Assembly (NCBI GenBank): GCA_035048485.1
Contig: CM068586.1
Location: 45,730,287 to 45,794,286, forward strand
Direction: 5' to 3'
Source: Pteria penguin
Taxonomy: Eukaryota; Mollusca; Bivalvia; Pterioida; Pteriidae
Length of the DNA: 64,000 bases
The notes below the pieces were generated by a model. It searched no databases. It worked only from the letters and a program-made list of their open reading frames with translations, and was not told the origin of the DNA. Positions 60,401 through 64,000 of this stretch are shown piece by piece. The position numbers and the translations under genes are program-made. How positions within the stretch are numbered: position 1 is the stretch's first letter; each line of letters starts with the position of its first letter.

Positions 60401-61946
60401 TATTATCTGGCAAATGCAGTGATAAATGTCTATCTTTAGTAACAGCTATTTTTAGAATTGACCGTTTGACTCCAAAATCAATCCCACCCTAGACCTTTAC
60501 ATGAGCTAGCCTTGTATGAAGTTTAAAAGAAATCATTCATTCCTAACTCAACTTATCATCTGGAAACCAAAATACAATGATAAATGTCTATTTTCAGTAA
60601 CAGTGACCCTTCCAGTCGACCTTTTGCCCCCAAAATCAATCCCACATTATATCTTTATATAAGCTAACATTGTATGAAGTTTGAATCAAATTGGTCATTC
60701 CTCACTGAATTTATTGTCTGGAAACCAGACAGACAGAGGGACAGACGGACGGACAACAACAAGTACTATAGCCCACTCCAGCACAGACCACATCATTAAT
60801 ATGGTGGTGTTCGAGAAACATACTTTTATTTTTTTTAGCCTAAGACTTTCTATATAATCAAGTTTTAGTCTATTAGCGTATAAATTAACAATCTCATCCT
60901 CTTAAAAAAAGACGCAATTTTTGCATTGTTACAAGGAAAACGTCTTACCTTAAAATGCAGTTTAATACAGTCTGTAACATTGATGGGTTTTCTATCCCTT
61001 GGAAGATCTTCAAGATGTACAGCAAGTCTAAAGGAAAGAAAAACAAGGAAACTACAGCATTTACCTTCTACCACAGAGTGTCATTTGTCATCATTACAAA
61101 TTATATACATCATTTGTGAAGATAAATCTTTTATTTGTTTGTTTGTCCTGATGTTGTGACACTTTCTGTTGTTCTGCTTTCACTGCCAATGTAGGCCTAC
61201 ACTGTTAATGATTTTTGTATAGTCTGTGCTCTACCCTATCCAGGGTTCAATGAATGTCCAGCAGGATGCATTACTGTGAGCATAACATTCAAATAGAACC
61301 AGTTGCAAATAAATCTTAAAACGGCACCAGAATTATCTCACCTATATATTGGTGACCAGTACTTGGAAGTAATACAAGTCACAAGAAACCAGAGAAAACT
61401 TGACCTTTATCTAAAACACTGGTCAGCGGTGTACCACCCACAACCAGAGATCAAACCCAATCATAAGAGAGGTCAAAGTCCAGAAGGGTAGAGTATCAAG
61501 CTAACAAATTCTCCTTTAAATTATGAAACAATCAGTCGACCATGATGGTTAGTTCTAGGGATTTTCATTCATAAAAAGTTGAAATCCAAATGATTATGTT
61601 TGAAAATTTTACACAAATAAGCAAATAAAACCATCTCTGAATGACCGAATGATTGAATGATTGACTGATTGTTTGACTGATTAGTTGACTGACTGATGTT
61701 TAACTCAATCCTTGGATTATTTTTCCTTTATGGAATCCTGTTCACTTTATACAAATCTAGGGTATGAAACTATCATACAATGATTTTATTCTTATATCAT
61801 AAAATGTTTTCAGAATTTCTAGTAAAACTACAGAGATGTTATAAAACTACATACTTCAAAGCCTCCTCCGGGAATCTGAATTGTAAAGCTTCCTGTAGAA
61901 GTAGGTTGATCGTTGTTAAATCACGCCATCTCTCACCTAGACGAAT
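48358..61946 (-). CDS. TUBGCP5: Gamma-tubulin complex component 5, C-terminal part, six exons
   Basis: Exons in transcription order are 61855-61946, 60949-61027, 58654-58774, 50752-50912, 49684-49898 and 48358-48466. All junction phases agree and give 258 residues plus TGA. GCP5 is a subunit of the gamma-tubulin ring complex that templates microtubule nucleation at centrosomes; its C-terminal GRIP2 region binds gamma-tubulin. The match is clear from VPWPVDVVIS, the FLLQVKRAKYCLDEL block, RMRLIYFVNSLHNYVMTR and ILHSTGLEFKEE, which are characteristic of GCP5. The protein ends at RGSFPHCE, about 15 residues shorter than I recall for the vertebrate protein. Vertebrate GCP5 is about 1,024 residues, so the N-terminal three quarters lies beyond the window. 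The 7.7-kb third intron in this list holds a separate plus-strand gene. Confidence 0.93.
48467..49204. other. TUBGCP5 last intron
   Basis: AT-rich intron with no distinct feature before the R2 repeat. Confidence 0.5.
49205..49312 (-). repeat. Dispersed repeat R2, intronic copy
   Basis: AAGTAACTGGTGTCACATGA, GGACATTCACGGACCCCTGA and GGTGAGACCAGGTGCC mirror 29440-29525 in reverse. Confidence 0.75.
49684..49898 (-). CDS. TUBGCP5: TUBGCP5 penultimate exon
   Basis: Phase 0 in, phase 2 out, acceptor TTGTTCTACAG, donor ATAAG/GTAGAT. Encodes ILHSTGLEFKEEI, the DLDQMIAIHNKY helix and the hydrophobic GVLNLVLVF segment of the GRIP2 region. Confidence 0.95.
50151..50530 (+). mobile_element. Dispersed repeat R3 copy (ATGCCCC/GGGGCAT type)
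   Basis: AAGCTGTGTTTGTGAAACAC, AAGGTCAAAAGGCTATCGAC, CAAAAGTTATAGCC repeated about twice in a 125-170-bp unit, then GACAGACAGACAAACAG and hairpin CCCGATCTATCGATCGGGGC. The GACA microsatellite plus terminal hairpin again fits pearl-like layout. It lies in a TUBGCP5 intron. Confidence 0.7.
50752..50912 (-). CDS. TUBGCP5: TUBGCP5 exon (GRIP2 region)
   Basis: Acceptor TTTTTTCCCAG, donor AGG/GTAGGT, phase 1 in and 0 out. Encodes LTKENILHSLSANEF, MPRDGRIHRM and RMRLIYFVNSLHNYVMTR, strongly GCP5-like. Confidence 0.95.
51285..51515 (-). mobile_element. SINE family A, diverged copy S5
   Basis: CGTATATCGTGACGGCATCT, GTCTGGTGCAGTGCATAC, TTTTACTTTTTAATTCGGAA and TTGGAATTCGAACCCTAGAC follow the order tail-side body to tRNA-like box B of an inverted family-A SINE. 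Confidence 0.75.
52080..52165 (-). repeat. Decayed E1-type core unit
   Basis: GGGTCAAGACCATAACACAC and CCTTGCATCATGGGTATTAA match the core of E4/E1 (GGTCAAGGTCATGACACACC). A single isolated unit without element ends. Confidence 0.5.
53299..53420 (+). repeat. Dispersed repeat R2 copy
   Basis: GCGGCGGGTGTGACTGGCC, then a partial duplication GCGGATGTGACTGGTCAGC, then ACACCTAATCCCACCTCTG. Same family as 29388-29525. Confidence 0.6.
53535..53642 (-). repeat. tRNA-like sequence (SINE head or tRNA pseudogene)
   Basis: On the minus strand it has a box-A-like GATGGCTGAGTGGA and a box-B-like GGGTTTGAATCCAGG, with a long middle that could be a class II variable arm. No CCA-ready acceptor stem could be folded by eye. 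Confidence 0.4.
54406..56010 (+). CDS. B-box, coiled-coil and NHL-like propeller protein (TRIM-like, no RING)
   Basis: Single-exon frame of 534 codons from ATG at 54406; the frame is open further upstream but has no earlier ATG. Residues 54-85 form a B-box type 2 zinc finger: C54, H57, C66, C69, C74, C77, H82, H85. Residues about 95-215 form a coiled coil. Residues about 265-534 look like a six-bladed NHL-type propeller, with repeated words such as ICVSDTGKNMVIV, ILVTDLDNNCIHILD and LWIGERDTKKIKI. No RING finger precedes the B-box, so ubiquitin-ligase activity is not expected. Bivalves have many such RING-less TRIM-like genes, often intronless. A CAG acceptor-like site at about 54286 may mark a 5' UTR exon. 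AATAAA occurs at 56328. The gene lies antisense in a TUBGCP5 intron. Confidence 0.9.
   Translation: MHKKAIRKSSSKDLGSILTTQQIKLSSYLGSLESTSVGQEIPSSSRAAETLGSCKIHSGQKYEQCCEKCILPVCAKCKKELHKTHTCVDIPVFIDSLKETLSLEMNELNFSVIPCFVESINDEQNLPSHFKHNMDRTRNKILDQHVKIASENDRILNENLRTLDEIERRSDSQLKEDKSIETKLSKLITIGESYAEQLASVDFKGFLIFMRERHKIEDLMIIPEAKTPNPPSFVPGKIDRENLGRQFGTLHLNEDRSEQQRRLAQKCILAEPYLLHTIEADIHGSLFGLNCTGKNRAWIRGDDSVVKLIDMDGKVWEKIDTGDGENEPNDLALTIKGETVINSWISNRVERISEENHPIIMLDTGDWIPRGLCFAEDNTFYVTLQRGWEAKVQWYKGIGEAEEDFQYDENGRQFFRFPWQIAINKINGNICVSDTGKNMVIVLEKSGKLRFFYDGPFVDFHPRDLCTDHLGHILVTDLDNNCIHILDQTGQFLSNLTTKADNLVLPFTISVDSEKNLWIGERDTKKIKIVKYMI
56328..56333 (+). terminator. Polyadenylation signal AATAAA
   Basis: 318 bases after the stop of the B-box gene, in AT-rich sequence. 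It is the clearest plus-strand signal I noticed downstream of the stop. Confidence 0.5.
56575..57180 (+). repeat. Short imperfect duplications
   Basis: CTCATCAAGATCTATTTGAT echoes CTTCATCAAAATCTGTTTAC about 160 bp upstream. Further on, CCCTGGATACTTTAGCTACC and CCCTGGATACTTCGGCTACC are about 120 bp apart with shared GAAATAATCCTA flanks. Confidence 0.5.
57941..58112 (-). repeat. Penelope-like motif next to a 53-bp-arm hairpin
   Basis: On the minus strand, GTCCTGAGGAAGGGGCAGAT then TGCCTCGAAAATTTG has the arrangement CTGAnGA, short stem, GAAA seen in Penelope-like element termini and in hammerhead cores. Beside it, arms 57991-58045 and 58060-58112 are reverse complements except for a 2-nt insertion, with a 14-nt loop. 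The rest of an element is not recognisable. Confidence 0.5.
58654..58774 (-). CDS. TUBGCP5: TUBGCP5 exon (GRIP2 region)
   Basis: Acceptor TTTTGTTGCCAG, donor TTTG/GTAAGT, phase 0 in and 1 out. Encodes VPWPVDVVISSRCQEIYNQI and FLLQVKRAKYCLDEL. Its final G plus AT of the next exon gives Asp, consistent with the 50752 exon being next. Confidence 0.95.
59011..59275 (+). mobile_element. Dispersed repeat R3 copy
   Basis: GAGCTGTGTTTGTGTAACAC, ATGCCCCTGG at the start, GACAGACAG-type tract and TCCAGGGGCATAAAAA at the end. Confidence 0.7.
59284..59550 (+). mobile_element. Dispersed repeat R3 copy, adjacent tandem
   Basis: Starts CAAGCTCTGTTTGTGAAACA and ends TGATCCAGGGGCATAAA. It is only nine bases from the previous copy in the same orientation. 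Confidence 0.7.
59800..60790 (+). repeat. Dispersed repeat with about 159-bp tandem core, five units
   Basis: Units marked by ATGTCTATTTTTAGTAACAG, TTGACCTTTTGACCCCAAAA and TCATTCCTAACTCAAG recur at about 59.82, 59.98, 60.14, 60.43 and 60.59 kb (spacing 158-159 except where a GACAGATAGACAG end interrupts). It ends in a GACAGACGGACGGACA microsatellite and ACTATAGCCCACTCCA. The period matches the about 160-bp cores of pearl-like elements. Confidence 0.75.
60949..61027 (-). CDS. TUBGCP5: TUBGCP5 exon
   Basis: Acceptor TTTCCTTTAG, donor TTTAAG/GTAAGA, phase 2 in and 0 out. Encodes LAVHLEDLPRDRKPINVTDC then IKLHFK, leading into VPWPVDVVIS. Confidence 0.88.
61855..61946 (-). CDS. TUBGCP5: TUBGCP5 exon, most 5' one seen
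   Basis: Acceptor ATTTTTCCTAAG, donor TTTGAA/GTATGT, phase 0 in and 2 out. Encodes RWRDLTTINLLLQEALQFRF then PEEAL, typical of the GCP5 segment before the gamma-tubulin-binding region. The exact upstream boundary is less certain than the donor. Confidence 0.8.
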
Positions 61947-62017
61947 CTTAGGAAAAATATTCAAATGAACTTTATATGAATATGAAAATAAATTATTGCA
62001 AAACTTTTAAAGCAATT

Positions 62018-62856
62018 TTAATATGCCCGTCTTTGACAGGACGTATTATGGTATGGCATATTCTGTCTGTCCGTCTGTCCAGACATTGTAGGTAGAATAC
62101 AGAGCAAACCATTGGGGCTAAGACTGTCAAACTTGGTACCTTTACTCCTTATGCCAAGAAAAAGATGCCTATTGTTTTTCTAGGTCTGAGGTCAAAGGCC
62201 AAAGTTGTAGTATTACTTGGTAAGAAACCCTTGTAGGCAGGAAACAGACTAAACCATTTGTCAAACTTGGTGCACATACTCCTCATGCCAAGACTTGGTA
62301 CACATACTCCTCATGCCAAGACTTGGTACACTTACTCCTCATGCCAAGACTTGGTACACATACTCCTCATGCCAAGACTTGGTACACATACTCCTCATGC
62401 CAAGACTTGGTACACTTACTCCTCATGCCAAGACTTGGTACACATAGTCCTCATGCAAAGACTTGGTACACTTATTCCTCATGCCAAGACTTTGTACACT
62501 TACTCCTCATGCCAAGACTTGGTACACATACTCCTCATGCCAAGACTTGGTACACATACTCCTCATGCAAAGACTTGGTACACATACTCCTCATGCAAAG
62601 ACTTGGTACACTTATTCCTCATGCCGAGACTTGGTACACTTACTACTCGTGCAAAGACAAAGACGCTTATTGTTTTTCAAGGTCAAAGGTGAAAGTCCTA
62701 TTACTACTTGGTTAGAAAACCTTGTAGGCAGAAAACAGAATGAACTATTGGGGATGGAACAATTTAAGAATTTAAGGGGAAATGTTTCCATACATTCAAA
62801 ATTCTCCCCTTCAAACTAAGCGACGGGTATATTATACGACGCTAGGCATTGCTCGT
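62018..62856 (+). mobile_element. Pearl/DINE-like element, copy E5
   Basis: 5' end ATATGCCCGTC/GACAGGACGTAT and TCTGTCTGTCCGTCTGTCC. 3' end AAGCGACGGGTATATTATAC, GACGCTAGGCATTGCTCGTT. The core has CTTGGTACCTTTACTCC and GTCAAAGGCCAAAGTTGTAG words, with a 28-bp array inside. It lies upstream of the first visible TUBGCP5 exon, presumably in an intron. Confidence 0.72.
62265..62650 (+). repeat. 28-bp minisatellite inside E5, about 14 copies
   Basis: Unit ACTTGGTACACATACTCCTC, ATGCCAAG. It grew from the element's own segment CAAACTTGGTACCTTTACTC, CTTATGCCAAG, seen once upstream at about 62130. Three frames are open across it because of its regularity. Confidence 0.93.
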
Positions 62857-63104
62857 TATATCTATCTGCAACCATTGTATGTTTCTTTTTGACAACAACC
62901 CACATCAATAACACCTTTGTATTGTAATACATACACTGAATCTAAGCTAGTTTTGTTCCTTAAACATAAATATTTACATTTCTAATAAATTTCACTTGAT
63001 GAATTACATAGAAGAATGTATGGTGTAGAGAAAGCATCAACTACCATATACATGACATCACATCATCACAGTATTCTAGAATGTGGTTTGGATATTTATT
63101 ATAT
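62857..63104. other. Non-coding stretch
   Basis: AT-rich sequence between E5 and a SINE; nothing recognised. Confidence 0.4.
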
Positions 63105-63276
63105 TTTTGGTTGGTTGATTGGTGTTTTACGTCGCTTTCAACAATATTTCAGTTATATCGCGACATGGAAGCAGGAGGTTACCAACCTCTTAAACATAGT
63201 GGCGCAACCCGGGAATTGAACCCGGATCGTCGGTGCCGCAAGCCAAGCGCTTAACCACTACACCACGCCTGCCCCT
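63105..63276 (-). mobile_element. SINE family B, complete short copy
   Basis: Minus strand head: box A TGGTGTAGTGG, box B GGTTCAATTCC, then GGGTTGCGCCACTATG and GAGGTTGGTAACCTCCTGC, with a (CAAT/CAAC)-rich tail. A perfect 14-bp target duplication GATATTTATTATAT flanks it (63091-63104 and 63277-63290). It shares the ACGTAAAACACCAATC-type 3' end with family A but not the body. Confidence 0.9.
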
Positions 63277-63290
63277 GATATTTATTATAT

Positions 63291-64000
63291 CATAGTATAT
63301 CAAAGTACTATATAGATCAGATGTAAAATGGCCATCTGGTGGCAATATACAAGAGAAAAACCAGTATCTGTATCACAGAGCACTTCAAGAAATACACTAT
63401 AATGGAAATATATCAGAAATTGCTGTCTTGTTGTACATGTTCAAGGAAAATGAAGTCAGAATGGTATGCACAAATTTTGAAGAATAAGCATAGGTCTTAT
63501 TGGTTTTATTACCATGAACGAGAACAGAAAGACATCCAATTCCAAAGTTAAGTTTTGCCGAACAAAACGATATTAGGATATATTTCATATTTCAAAAGGA
63601 TATTGCTATATACTGCCTAGTTGAAAATACAAGTATAGTGACAAAATTTATCTTGTGTTGACTTTTATGCTACATGTATATGAAAAATGTAAAATGAAAG
63701 CCACATGTTTACATCCATATCTGTCCATCCATAGTTCTGTCTGATAAAGGTTTTGCTGGAGCTTCATTATTTTAGGTCCAGTGGACTTTCTAGATTACAA
63801 GAGTAAGCCCTTATGAGTCTATTATCATTCATAGAAATATCACAGATACCATGCAGTATTTAAATTTCATATTGTGATATAATACAAAATGTACTGCCAG
63901 TGGAAATACAGCAATATACTGGTAATATCTTTTACCTATATTCAATCCTTAAAGGAAGGAACCATTATTTATAGAATGTAAGTAATATATATTTTTTCCA
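63291..64000. other. Non-coding stretch to window end
   Basis: Probably TUBGCP5 intron. No upstream exon of that gene could be identified here on the minus strand. Confidence 0.4.

Noticed and set aside
62258..62819. Three overlapping frames of 118-144 codons
   Set aside because: Generated by the 28-bp minisatellite in E5.

Overview
The window is AT-rich nuclear DNA from a metazoan, most likely a marine bivalve mollusc. The evidence is small exons with GT-AG introns, a B-box/NHL-like gene of the kind expanded in bivalves, tRNA-derived SINEs with (AATC)n tails, and many pearl/DINE-like (Helentron-type non-autonomous) repeats with GTCC/GTCT-rich cores. Nothing looks bacterial: there are no operons, and most long open frames come from satellites or microsatellites.

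Four protein-coding loci can be supported. (1) A 513-residue coiled-coil protein with a C-terminal CHORD-like Cys/His motif lies on the minus strand (19098-20639). (2) A CCDC73-like coiled-coil gene lies on the plus strand (34601-44545). I reconstructed it from nine exons whose splice phases all agree; its 5' part was not found with confidence. (3) The 3' end of TUBGCP5 (gamma-tubulin complex component 5) lies on the minus strand as six phase-consistent exons (61946 down to 48358); the 5' part continues beyond the window. (4) A single-exon B-box/coiled-coil/NHL-like gene (54406-56010, plus strand) sits antisense inside a 7.7-kb intron of TUBGCP5.

Layout: 1-18.8 kb holds no recognised gene, only dispersed repeats, two large minisatellites (8.7-9.8 and 9.85-11.1 kb) and microsatellites. 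18.8-20.7 kb holds the coiled-coil gene next to a TA-rich palindrome. 20.7-34.5 kb is repeat-rich, with a full-length SINE, a pearl-like element, a hAT-derived element with 8-bp target duplications, and a 51-bp minisatellite grown inside a SINE. 34.6-44.5 kb is the CCDC73-like gene, whose introns carry another SINE expanded into two arrays and an 85-bp-arm hairpin. 44.7-47.8 kb has a pearl-like element nested in a SINE plus satellites. 48.3-64 kb is TUBGCP5 with its nested gene and several intronic repeat families.

The most notable structural signal is mobile-element architecture. The same ~30-bp part of the SINE body appears to have seeded two independent tandem arrays, and the tRNA-like head of one of those copies formed a third. 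Five copies of one pearl-like family share conserved hairpin ends but carry different, swapped cores. I did not find a clearly new multi-gene system. All identities are from reading the sequence; no database search was run.
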